A DNA stretch of 64,000 bases from Salvelinus alpinus (Eukaryota; Chordata; Actinopteri; Salmoniformes; Salmonidae): assembly GCF_045679555.1 (NCBI RefSeq), contig NC_092093.1, forward strand, positions 65,814,714 through 65,878,713. The letters are read 5' to 3'. The notes below the pieces were generated by a model. It did no database searches. It was not told where the DNA came from and saw only the letters and a list, made by a program, of their open reading frames with translations. This document shows, in pieces, positions 55,101 to 64,000 of the stretch. Numbering within the stretch: position 1 is the stretch's first letter; each line of letters begins with the position of its first letter. A program made the position numbers and the translations under genes.

Positions 55101-55959
55101 AACTGTATTTATCGAAGAAATGTTTAAAAAAGGTATAATTTTTGTGAATGATATCATAAATAGGACTGGTGGAGTAATGTCACACATGCAGCTAACACAG
55201 ACATATGGAAATGTCTGCTCTACCCAAAATTACAACCAATTAATTGCAGCATTACCACAAAAATGGAAGAGGCAGGTGGAAGGGGATAAAAGTAAGGAAC
55301 TTGTATGTCGGCCTTATATTAAAGAACATAAATGGTTAAAGAAAAGTGTGATAAATAAAAACATATACCAATTTCATTTAAGGACCAAAAAACTTACAGC
55401 TGTGCCATATAAATTGCAAAATAGTTGGGAAGAGATTTTCGATGTACCCATTCCATGGCACATGGTTTATGAATTGATACGCAAAACAACGCCGGATTCA
55501 AAACTTCGAATTTTTCAATTTAAATTATTGTACAAAATTCTTGCAACTAATAGAATGTTATATATATGGGGGATACAATCTTCTCAGCTCTGTAGATTCT
55601 GCTGTGAGGAGGCAGAGTCATTAGACCATTTATTTTGGTATTGTCCGCATGTAGCTCGTTTTTGGTCACAGGTCCAGGAATGGTTGAAGAATTGCAACAT
55701 TTGCGTAGAACTAACGCTACAGATAGCAATACTGGGGGATTTGAAAAGCCATAGTCAATCAATCAATAATATAATAATTATTTTAGCAAAAATGTTTATT
55801 TTTAATTTACAATCCGTGGAAGCTATGAGAATAGGAAGATTCAAATCTTTTGTGAAGCATCACAGCACAGCTGAAAAATATATGGCAAATAAAAATCCGA
55901 AATGGATGATGTTGGAAGATAGATGGGAAAGGTTGAGTGGAGCTGAAGGGTGGGACTAA
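52150..55959 (+). CDS. L1 ORF2 protein: endonuclease and reverse transcriptase
   Basis: 1,269 residues from the ATG at 52150 (MVSGEISIASYNCNG), close to the usual L1 ORF2 length; in-frame ATGs at 52138 and just before add a few residues. Apurinic endonuclease motifs: SYNCNGL, LQETHS, VGDFNTV, SDHHIIG. Reverse-transcriptase motifs: GKTPGLDGIPVEVYK, FIADFEKAFDKV, GVKQGCPLSAYLF and YADDS with the catalytic Asp pair. C-terminal Cys/His block CRFCCEEAESLDHLFWYC. The protein nicks target DNA and copies element RNA at the nick. No stop or frameshift is visible, so it could be catalytically competent, although the truncated ORF1 prevents the copy from being fully autonomous. Its orientation is the same as tpk1. 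Confidence 0.93.
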   Translation: MVSGEISIASYNCNGLVDNKKRRSVFTWLKEKDYNIYCLQETHSTVLDEVLWKKNWGGEIYFSHGQRNSKGVMVLINNNFDPNVQLVQTDPQGRWIILNMLLDNKHIWLINLYGPNNDDPSFFDNIYKNVSTLQATLDSIIIVGDFNTVLNTSMDRKGNHTTNYHPQALKEIRNVMDILELVDIWRLKYPDLVRYTWRRLNQASRLDYFLISFSLAPKVKKCLIGDRMRSDHHIIGIYITLTEFPRGRGYWKFNQSLLDDKLFRTRTEEFITDFFRHNIGTADPHIVWDTFKCAFRGHAIQYSSIKQKQFRSKESILTKEIEGLTVQLDNNKNGTIEAQNKLEEKQKEMEELIQERSSVIYYKNKANWMEYGEKCTKFFFNLQYRNATKKNVLKLVTNDGVTHDSPNDILKEEVKYFKNIFSFQAPPSPLTETNCMDFFPNNNVKLTSVQKDSCEGLITEEELLDAIGAFKDGKTPGLDGIPVEVYKHFFYILKGPLLACFNHSYINDRLSDTQQEGVISLLLKQDPSGIYKDPVHLKNWRPLTLQCCDAKILAKCLAHRIKKVLSDIIHPNQTGFLHGRYIGDNIRQVLETIEHYEISGTPGLVFIADFEKAFDKVRLEFIYKCLEYFNFGESLIKWVKIMYSNPRCKIVNNGYISESFKLSRGVKQGCPLSAYLFIIAIEMLAVKIRSNINIKGLEIQGLKTKVSLYADDSCFLLKPQLESLHGLLEDLDTFAILSGLKPNYDKCTILRIGSLKNTHFTLPCSLPIKWSDGDVDILGIQIPKERNDLTPINFYRKLAKIDKILLPWKGKYLSICGKITLINSLIISQFTYLLMVLPTPSDLLFKLYEQKIFNFIWNGKPDKIKRAYLYNEYEFGGQKLLNIKALDLSLKASVIQKLYLNPNWFSSRLVRMSHPMFKKGLFPFIQITPAHFRLLEKEIISKISLFFKQALESWLQFQFNPPERTEQIVQQILWLNSNIVIDKKTVFIEEMFKKGIIFVNDIINRTGGVMSHMQLTQTYGNVCSTQNYNQLIAALPQKWKRQVEGDKSKELVCRPYIKEHKWLKKSVINKNIYQFHLRTKKLTAVPYKLQNSWEEIFDVPIPWHMVYELIRKTTPDSKLRIFQFKLLYKILATNRMLYIWGIQSSQLCRFCCEEAESLDHLFWYCPHVARFWSQVQEWLKNCNICVELTLQIAILGDLKSHSQSINNIIIILAKMFIFNLQSVEAMRIGRFKSFVKHHSTAEKYMANKNPKWMMLEDRWERLSGAEGWD

Positions 55960-56811
55960 TAACAAGATAAACAATGTAGGGCATACGGGATCTGTGAAAT
56001 GTGTATAGGTGCGGAGCTATTGTGAAATAGCACAGTTACAAGTGGAAATCAAACTGGATGGACAACAGAAATAGAGGAAGGACTAAGAACAAACAAGAGA
56101 GAACTATTATAAAGTAGACTGTGTCTGTAAATGTGTATAAGATGTATAAATTGAAGGTAAAAACAGAAATGTTTATCAGTTTACTCCAATTGGGGGATCG
56201 GTGGTAGGGTTTGCAGGGAATAATAATAAAGGTATACTCTTTAAAAAAAAGTATGTATGTCTATGTAGGTATGTGTATGTATATATGTGTATATGTATGC
56301 ATACGTGAATGGATATATATATTTACTCCAAAAAATATGGGGGATTGGAAATGATGCAGACAATTACATTGGAAACAACATTCTTTCCGCAATATTAAGC
56401 TGATCCACCCCCCCAAAAAAAAAAAATATATATAAATAAAAAATAAAAAACAATCACTCGCTTTCCCTCCCATATTTCTGGCACTGAAATAGAACGTGTT
56501 CCACTGTCTCCATCTCCTCCTGACAATGATCACACCTCCCAGTCGGATGTTTCCCCACCAATTTCAATGTACTATTGAGCCTTGTGTCCCAGTCTCATCC
56601 TTGTGATGACACTTTCCTCCCTTCTCTCTCGACCTGAGGACCTCCCTGCCCCCACCTTTTCCTGGATCTTATACAGGTGTCTTCCCTTTCCCTCCCTTTT
56701 CCACAAATCTTGCCATTTGTTTTTAACCCCTGTTTTTATTAACCCCTTGGCTTCTACTTCACTGATTTAACAGTTCTATCACAACATTAAGATGTTTAAG
56801 AGGAGGATTTT

Positions 56812-56905
56812 TATTTATTTAATCAATTTTAGAATAAGACTGTAACCTAACAAAATGTGGAAAAAGTCAAGTGGTCTGAATACTTTCCGAAGGCGCTATA
56901 TATAG
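56812..56905. repeat. Tc1 inverted-repeat fragment
   Basis: AAAATGTGGAAAAAGTCAAG and GTCTGAATACTTTCCGAAGG, typical Tc1 ends; no transposase attached. Confidence 0.65.
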
Positions 56906-57689
56906 TATTTTCAACGCCATTCTATATCTGCCTCTCACTTCATTCCTGACAAGCAACGCATCATATTCAATATTTTCTTTCCTTTGACAACTACTCTGAC
57001 ACTAATATGGTCCGCCCATGTCATTCAAGTGTCAAACCAGACACCCAGGAACCTAAACACCTTTCTCTCCTGATTCCTTCCATACAGCTTCAAGTACATT
57101 TCCTCCCCAACCTTCCTTCTAGAAAAATACACAGTCTGTGTTTTCTCAATTGAGAACTTGAAGCCCCACCTGAGGGACCACTGCTCAACTTCACTAATCG
57201 CTTCATGAACTCTTCTGGCTGTATGGATAATATTTCTCCCTCTCTTCCACAGTGCCCCATCATCTGCAAACAATGACATCCCAATATCAGATCTCAACTG
57301 GGAGAATACATTGTCAGTGATAATGCAGAATAACAAAGGACTAATGACACTTCCCTGGGGGGTACCATTATCTACCTCATAGCTTTCTGACATAAAGCTT
57401 TCCACCCTCACTTGTATTGATCGCCCAAAAATGTAATCCTTTATCCAGTTATAAGCCCTTCCTCCAACCCCCATGATATTCAGCTTGATAAGTAGGCCTG
57501 CCTTCCACATCATATCATCGGCCATCTCTACATTGAAGAAAACGGCTACCACCACCTCCTTATTTATCTGTCCTAATGATCCTCCTTACTACTACTTGTG
57601 CTTGTTTATACTGTATCAGGTGCTGGTAATTATGAGACCTTTTCATCATTCTGAAAGCCCTGTTCGTACACGTCACTGCTTCTCTACAG

Positions 57690-57782
57690 TCTTTAGTCCA
57701 CTACGGACCCAAACCCGGGTCTGTAGTGACGCCTCTAACACTGCGAATCAGTGCCTCATACCGCTGCACTACTCGGGAGGCC
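57690..57782 (-). mobile_element. SINE head, tRNA-related part only
   Basis: The minus strand starts GGCCTCCCGAGTAGTGCAGC (A-box like) and has CACTGATTCGCAGTG and CCCGGGTTTGGGTCC (degenerate B box). It is the head missing from the SINE at 19472-19812 in the same family. Confidence 0.7.
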
Positions 57783-58414
57783 CTCGAATGTAGGCATTTT
57801 TGTAGAGAATGCTAGCTAACTAGCTACCGGTGGTTTGTACTAGTTATATAGCCATGCACATCGTAGTCAAAATTGTGCACTATTGCCACCTGCTGGAGTG
57901 CAGTGCAACGGACTCTACTGCATATTGTGATACCTCTTGATGTACTGTGAGTCATTATGGAAGGAGAAGGGGAAAGGGGATACCTAGTCAGTTGCACAAC
58001 TGATTGCATTCAACCAAAATGAGCTGTCTGATGCAAGCATTTGATATCTCTAAAACATTTAAATGATTTCATTCTCTTGTTGTAAAATGGAGCCCAAAAG
58101 GCAAATAGTTCTGACTTTCATCCCACACCCAACTGTAGGTAATGTTCAACCTCGTTTCTGTTTCATCTCCTAACCAAAGCGAATTTTGATTCCTCTCTGG
58201 CTCATCCTCATTGTGGTTAAAACTATTAAAACAACAAGAACACTTTGAGTGTTAAAGTAGAATTTGATTTCTCTCAGAGCTGTTGTGGAAGGAAGAGCAG
58301 TTTATGGCCTTACAGCCTTACAGTACCTTTCTGAAGTAAACCTTCATTTCTGTTTCAGAATAGATCTGATATTGTGTAACAAATGCAAGTAATTATCTCC
58401 CTGCCTCCCTACAG
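57783..58414. other. tpk1 intron sequence, nothing recognised
   Basis: No repeat or exon identified. Confidence 0.35.
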
Positions 58415-58489
58415 GCACACAGAAAATATGTCTGATCATTCTCAACCAGCCTTTGGAAAAAGACTGTCTTCACACACTCTGGAGTAAAG
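58415..58489 (+). CDS. tpk1: Thiamine pyrophosphokinase 1, second coding exon
   Basis: 75 bp between acceptor CTCCCTACAG and donor GTATCC. It encodes TQKICLIILNQPLEKD and LHTLWSK, matching the start of the catalytic N-terminal domain of TPK1 (the beta strand followed by LNQPL). It enters and leaves in phase with its neighbours. Confidence 0.93.
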
Positions 58490-59534
58490 GTATCCATCTT
58501 GTAGCTTTTATATTCATTAGTGTTGGACACCAACATTGATCATTCATATGATACCAATAATATAGTTATTTCTTTCCTCTTAGCTTACACTATTGTGAAA
58601 TAAAGCATACATGTCCGTTGCACAAAACTCTTTCTCAGACCTTCTGCAGGCTATCAAGTCAGCATACTGATGGCCCTGCTGATGGTCCATCAGAGGTGGA
58701 TGATTTGAGATTGGTTGGCTTCCAGAATATTCACACCTGGCCGTTTGGCCAATTAGCAGTTGTCTGGACTCAGCAGAGCTGTGGGGGTGAATACTGAAGT
58801 GAACATTTACACCTATTGGTATCTTGATATTTCTTGGTATCTTTCCACATCAGTGCTCATCACTACTAATAATCAAATTCTAAAATATATCCTTTAGTGT
58901 AAAGTTAAGACAGCATTGTTATGTCTGTACTGATATGGTATTGGCTGTCTCTAAGCCAACCCTCCTCTTGGAGTGCTACAGGCTGTTTCTCCAGCTCACA
59001 TCTTTTTGTTGGGGGTTTTGAATCTCTGCTTGAGAGTGGGAAAGTTCCTATAGAAAAGGGCACTACATTCCTTATCACGGTGTGTTTGCTAGTACACACA
59101 CTCTTGTGACACACGTGTGTTTAAAACAGAATATCTCTCTCTGCTGAATGCATTGGTTATTTTAAACAAGGTGCTTAGAGAATGCTTCTATTGCTCCCAT
59201 GCAGTCTTTCCCCATGACACAAAAACAGACTCCTTAAAGTCACAGGTTCAATTTGAATAACATTAATAAATTGTGAAATTTGCAAACGGAATGCTTCAAA
59301 TTCCCAAAAATACGAATAACATTAAAAGTTGGACCTGGGGACCGCATATTTTGTTTTTGGGTAAAATTAGAAAGGAGTTTTTTATTACTATTACTATTAC
59401 TATATACACATGCATTATGTTTGGGAGAAATAGGAAATAAAAGCAAAAAGTTGTTTGCACACAAAACAGGCATATACATCTCAGCAAGATTCGTCCACCT
59501 CTTTCAGCTAAGCAAGGTCTCTCTCTCTCTGTAG

Positions 59535-59604
59535 CTCTCCTGCGGGCGTGTGCAGATGGTGCGGCCAACCACCTGTATGACATCACCACTGGACAACAAG
59601 ACAG
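59535..59604 (+). CDS. tpk1: Thiamine pyrophosphokinase 1, third coding exon
   Basis: 70 bp between acceptor CTCTCTGTAG and donor GTACAAG. With the split Ala codon it encodes ALLRACADGAANHLYDITTG. The ACADGxAN block is the nucleotide-binding signature of the family. The usual Gly-Gly-Ala-Asn-Arg appears here as Gly-Ala-Ala-Asn-His, a mild variant worth checking in related fish. Confidence 0.93.
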
Positions 59605-59724
59605 GTACAAGTAGCCACTGTGTGTGTGTTTGAATATTTCTCTCCTTCCTAAAGGACAGATTGTGTGCAAACCTGTCATCAAGGCAAAGGGTGGCTATTT
59701 TGAAGAATCTCAAATATTTGATTT

Positions 59725-59822
59725 GAGTTGTTTAACTTTTTTTTTGGTTAATACATGATTCCATATGTGTTATTTCATAGTTTTGATGTCTTCACTATTA
59801 TTCTACAATGTAGAAAATAGTT
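59725..59822. repeat. Tc1 end fragment
   Basis: Contains ATAGTTTTGATGTCTTCACT and ATTCTACAATGTAGAAAATA, typical of one Tc1 family's terminal region. It joins another Tc1 family at 59823. Confidence 0.6.
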
Positions 59823-60855
59823 CAGGCCTGGCTCGCAGTGGGTGTTCCAATGCATCACAATGTGTTCGATGGGGTTGAGGTCAGGGCTCTGTGCAGGCCA
59901 GTCAAGTTCTTCCACACCGATCTCAACAAACCATTTCTGTATGGACCTAGCTTTGTGCACAAGGGCATTGTCATGCTGAAACAGGAAAGGTCCTTCCCAA
60001 AACTGTTGCCACGAAGTTGGAAGCACAGAATCGTCTAGAATGTCATTGTATGCTGTAGCGTTAAGATTTCCCTTCACTAGAACTGAGGCCTACCCCGAAC
60101 CATGAAAAACAGCCCCAGACCATTATTCCTCCTCCATCAAACTTTACAGTTGGCACTATGCATTCGGGCAGGTAGCCCTCTCCTGGAATCTGCCAAACCC
60201 AGATTTGTCTGTCGGACTTCCAGATGGTGAAGCGTGATTCATCACTCCAGAGAACACGTTTCCTCTGCTCCAGAGTCCAATGGCGGCGAGCTATACACCA
60301 CTTAATAACCTGCGCAGGGACTGCGGTTGAAAATTAGCCGGCTGGCTAAAACCGGCACTTTTACTGAAACGTTGATTAATGTGCACTGTCCCTGTAAAAA
60401 TAAAAATAAACTCAAACTCAAACTCAAACTCCAGCCGCGCTTGGCTGCTCGGCCATGGAAACCCATTTCATGAAGCTCCCGATGAACAATTCTTGTGCTG
60501 ACGTTGCTTCCAGAGGCAGTTTGGAACTCAGTAGAGAGTGTTGCAACCGAAGACAGACAATTTTTACGCGCTACTGACTTCAGCACTTGGAGGTCCTGTT
60601 CTGTGAGCTTTTGTGGCTTACCACTTTGCGGCTGAGCCGTTGTTGCTCCTAGACGTTACTTCACAATAACATCACTTATAGTTGACCGGGGCAGCTCTAG
60701 CAGGGCAGAAATTTGACGAACTGACTTGTTGGAAAGGTGGCAGCTATGGAGATTGCATGGCTCTGTGCTCGATTTAATACACCTGTCAGCAACGGGTGTG
60801 GCTGAAATAGCCGAAACCACAAATTTGAAGGGTTGTCCACATACTTTTCTGTATA
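59823..60855 (-). mobile_element. Tc1-like element, 3'-truncated and interrupted
   Basis: Same family as 47278-48485. The minus-strand frame 59775-60077 holds the C-terminal half ([30 protein letters not shown]), with the second catalytic Asp retained. A retroposon has inserted at 60304-60432. It ends in CCACATACTTTTCTGTATAT next to the following Tc1. Confidence 0.8.
60304..60432 (-). repeat. Retroposon end with AAACTC tail inside Tc1
   Basis: Inverted copy of the 41812-41930 sequence (GGGACTGCGGTTGAAAATTA, GCACTTTTACTGAAACG) ending in AAACTCAAACTCAAACTC. Confidence 0.7.
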
Positions 60856-60857
60856 TA

Positions 60858-61960
60858 CAGTGGGGAGAAGAAGTATTTGATACACTGCCGATTTTGCAGG
60901 TTTTCCTACTTACAAAGCATGTAGAGGTCTGTAATTTTTATCATAGGTACACTTCAACTGTGAGAGGCGGAATCTTAAACAAAAATCCAGAAAATCACAT
61001 TGTATGATTTTTAAGTAATTAATTTGCATTTTATTGCATGACATAAGTATTTGATACATCCGAAAAGCAGACCTTAATATTTGGTACAGAAGCCTTTGTT
61101 TGCAATTACAGAGATCATACGTTTCCTGTAGTTCTTGACCAGGTTTGCACACACTGCAGCAGGGATTTTGGCCCACTCCTCCATACAGATCTTCTCCAGA
61201 TCCTTCAGGTTTCGGGGCTGTCGCTGGGCAATACGGACTTTCAGCTCCCTCCAAAGATTTTCTATTGGGTTCATGTCTGGAGACTGGCTAGGCCACTCCA
61301 GGACCTTGAGATGCTTCTTACGGAGCCACTCCTTAGTTGCCCTGGCTGTGTGTTTCGGGTTGTTGTCATGCTGGAAGACCCAGCCACGACCCATCTTCAA
61401 TGCTTTTACTGAGGGAAGGAGGTTGTTGGCCAAGATCTCGCGATACATGGCCCCATCCATCCTCCCCTCAATACGGTGCATTGTTGCCTTCTCACCAAGC
61501 TGCTTGCCTATTGTCCTGTAGCCCATCCCAGCCTTGTGCAGGTCTACAATTTTATCCCTGATGTCCTTACACAGCTCTCTGGTCTTGGCCATTGTGGAGA
61601 GGTTGGAGTCTGTTTGATTGAGTGTGTGGACAGGTGTCTTTTATACAGGTAACGAGTTCAAACAGGTGCAGTTAATACAGGTAATGAGTGGAGAACAGGA
61701 GGGCTTCTTAAAGAAAAACTAACAGGTCTGTGAGAGCCGGAATTCTTACTGGTTGGTAGGTGATCAAATACTTATGTCATGCAATAAAATGCAAATTAAT
61801 TACTTAAAAATCATACAATGTGATTTTCTGGATTTTTGTTTTAGATTCCGTCTCTCACAGTTGAAGTGTACCTATGATAAAAATTACAGACCTCTACATG
61901 TTTTGTAAGTAGGAAAACCTGCAAAATTGGCAGTGTATCAAATACTTGTTCTCCCCACTG
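60858..61960 (-). mobile_element. Tc1-like element with intact ends, internally deleted
   Basis: 1,103 bp with long inverted repeats of about 200 bp (CAGTGGGGAGAAGAAGTATT at the left, AATACTTGTTCTCCCCACTG at the right), TA on both sides. It contains one open frame (61074-61592). Confidence 0.9.
61074..61592 (-). CDS. Internally deleted Tc1 transposase, uninterrupted frame
   Basis: 172 residues against about 340 for a full Tc1 transposase. The N-terminus ([30 protein letters not shown]) is the start of the DNA-binding region. After about residue 34 it jumps to the second half: [30 protein letters not shown] (second catalytic Asp), [11 protein letters not shown] (third acidic residue), terminal ISVIANKG. 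The second helix-turn-helix and the first catalytic Asp are absent, so it cannot transpose by itself. The frame is clean through the deletion. Confidence 0.85.
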   Translation of the reverse strand: MAKTRELCKDIRDKIVDLHKAGMGYRTIGKQLGEKATMHRIEGRMDGAMYREILANNLLPSVKALKMGRGWVFQHDNNPKHTARATKEWLRKKHLKVLEWPSQSPDMNPIENLWRELKVRIAQRQPRNLKDLEKICMEEWAKIPAAVCANLVKNYRKRMISVIANKGFCTKY

Positions 61961-62042
61961 TATATACGGACCCCCATATTTCCCAAACTGACACTTTCCC
62001 AAATCCTCTTTCTCTCTTTATTTTTCTTGTTCTCTCATCTAG

Positions 62043-62115
62043 TTTTCTTCCAGACTACATCAGTGGGGACTTTGATTCTATAACTGCAGAGGTCAAAGCT
62101 TTCTACACAGAGAAG
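62043..62115 (+). CDS. tpk1: Thiamine pyrophosphokinase 1, fourth coding exon
   Basis: 73 bp between acceptor TTCTCTCATCTAG and donor GTGACA. It completes a split Ser codon and encodes FLPDYISGDFDSITAEVK and AFYTEK. GDFDS is the catalytic, metal-binding signature of TPK1. The donor is followed directly by a (CA)n microsatellite. Later exons (rest of the catalytic domain and the thiamine-binding C-terminal domain) lie beyond the window. Confidence 0.94.
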
Positions 62116-62117
62116 GT

Positions 62118-63384
<1,267 letters not shown>

Positions 63385-64000
63385 TTAACTTTTTAGGGGT
63401 AGGGGGCAGCATTTTCACTTTGGATGAATAGCGTGCCCAGAGTGAACTGCCTCCTACTCTGTCCCAGATGCTAATACATGCATATTATTATTACTATTGG
63501 ATAGAAAACACTCTGAAGTTTCTAAAATTGTTTGAATGATGTCTGTGAGTATAACAGAACTCATATGGCAGGCGAAAACCTGAGAAAAATCCAACCAGGG
63601 AGTGGGATATCTGAGGTTGGTCGATTTTCAACTCATCGCCTATTGAATTCACAGTGGGATATGGATCTGTTTGCACTTCCTACGACTTCCACTAGATGTC
63701 AACAGTCTGTAGAACCTTGAATGAAGCTTCTACTGTGATGTGGAGCCGGATGAGAGGGGAATGAGTCAGTGGTCTGGCAGAGAGCCAGGTCCTGGTCACG
63801 CGCATTCCACATGATATTGACTTGCGTTCCATTACTTCTATAGACACAAAGGAATTCTCCGGTTGGAACGTTATTGAATATTTATGATAACAACATCCTA
63901 AAGATTGATTCTATACTTAGTTTGACAAGTTTATTCCACCTGTAATATAAAGTTTTCATCCGACGTTCGCCTAGGCCTGCACGAGCGTTTGGATATGTGT
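63385..64000. mobile_element. piggyBac-like element, cut by window end
   Basis: TTAA at 63385-63388, then sequence homologous (inverted) to the right part of 20226-21656: GTGCCCAGAGTGAACTGCCT, TGCATATTATTATTACTATT, GATAGAAAACACTCTGAAGT. The distal end is outside the window. Confidence 0.75.

Larger units (their letters stand above)
50440..56448 (+). mobile_element. L1 retrotransposon, 5'-truncated, ORF2 uninterrupted
   Basis: The target duplication AACAATCACTCG is present at 50428-50439 and 56449-56460. The element starts within ORF1 (C-terminal codons 50440-50601), has an inter-ORF region of about 1.5 kb, the complete ORF2, a 3' UTR with TATG-type repeats and an A-rich tail (56415-56448). 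It inserted in the probable I/Nimb LINE. Confidence 0.9.
50205..57590 (-). mobile_element. LINE (probable I/Nimb clade) split by L1
   Basis: Minus-strand order: reverse transcriptase at 57025-57555 (NGTPQGSVISPLLFCIITD, MSLFADDGALWKRGRN, FRFLGVWFDT), C-terminal Cys/His block around 56470-56530 (CDHCQEEMETVEHVLFQC), then after the L1 its 3' UTR and a GAAGAAGAAG tail at about 50205. Only the C-terminal part of the element remains, with frame breaks. A Tc1 inverted-repeat scrap lies at 56812-56905. Confidence 0.65.

Noticed and set aside
57661..57790. Functional tRNA gene
   Set aside because: A and B box-like motifs are present, but the fold is not that of a tRNA and the sequence matches a salmonid SINE head.

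Overview
This is vertebrate, almost certainly salmonid fish, genomic DNA (trout, salmon or charr). The evidence is split genes with GT-AG introns, long (CA)n and (GT)n arrays, many decayed Tc1/mariner copies, a tRNA-derived SINE of salmonid type, L1, L2/CR1-like and probable I/Nimb LINEs, hAT and piggyBac-like elements, and numerous LTR fragments. The window holds one host gene that looks functional, two decayed host pseudogenes and about 30 mobile-element copies, many of them nested.

Layout. 1-5229: a head-to-tail array of a pol-less LTR element (internal - LTR - internal - LTR) with proline-rich tandem-repeat reading frames, abutting a Tc1 transposase pseudogene (5230-6366). 6931-8583: a hAT-like element containing a solo LTR. 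8590-28230: a tandem segmental duplication of about 10 kb. Each copy carries a minus-strand secreted coiled-coil plus C1q-domain gene. Copy A (9092-17570) has lost nearly all of its C1q domain. Copy B (18894-27990) keeps both C1q exons but has frameshifts, a stop and broken splice sites. The two copies act as each other's empty site, so several insertions can be confirmed to the base: a piggyBac-like element at TTAA, a chromodomain-type Ty3/gypsy element, and two solo LTRs. 28996-37850: Tc1, hAT and other repeats, a 37-bp minisatellite and large microsatellites. 37905-40835: a LINE containing a Tc1 that contains a solo LTR.

42817-62115 on the plus strand: four exons of thiamine pyrophosphokinase (tpk1). 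Reading frame and splice phases agree across all four exons, and the gene continues beyond the window. The intron after the start-codon exon is about 15.5 kb and holds an L2/CR1-like LINE, Tc1 copies, and an L1 with an uninterrupted ORF2 inserted inside an older LINE. Tc1 copies also lie in the next introns.

Most interesting signals. (i) All six complete LTRs of the TGTCACG family encode the same short peptide start, M-x-x-x-H-A/S-A-x-W-S, just after the poly(A) signal, so the element protein appears to begin inside the LTR. (ii) The same LTRs keep an 18-bp inverted repeat with compensatory base changes, suggesting a selected RNA hairpin. (iii) The proline-rich frames of two such elements are built largely from 9-codon repeats. 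(iv) A Tc1 copy with intact ends encodes an uninterrupted 172-residue protein lacking the middle of the transposase. All calls come from reading the sequence; no database search was run.
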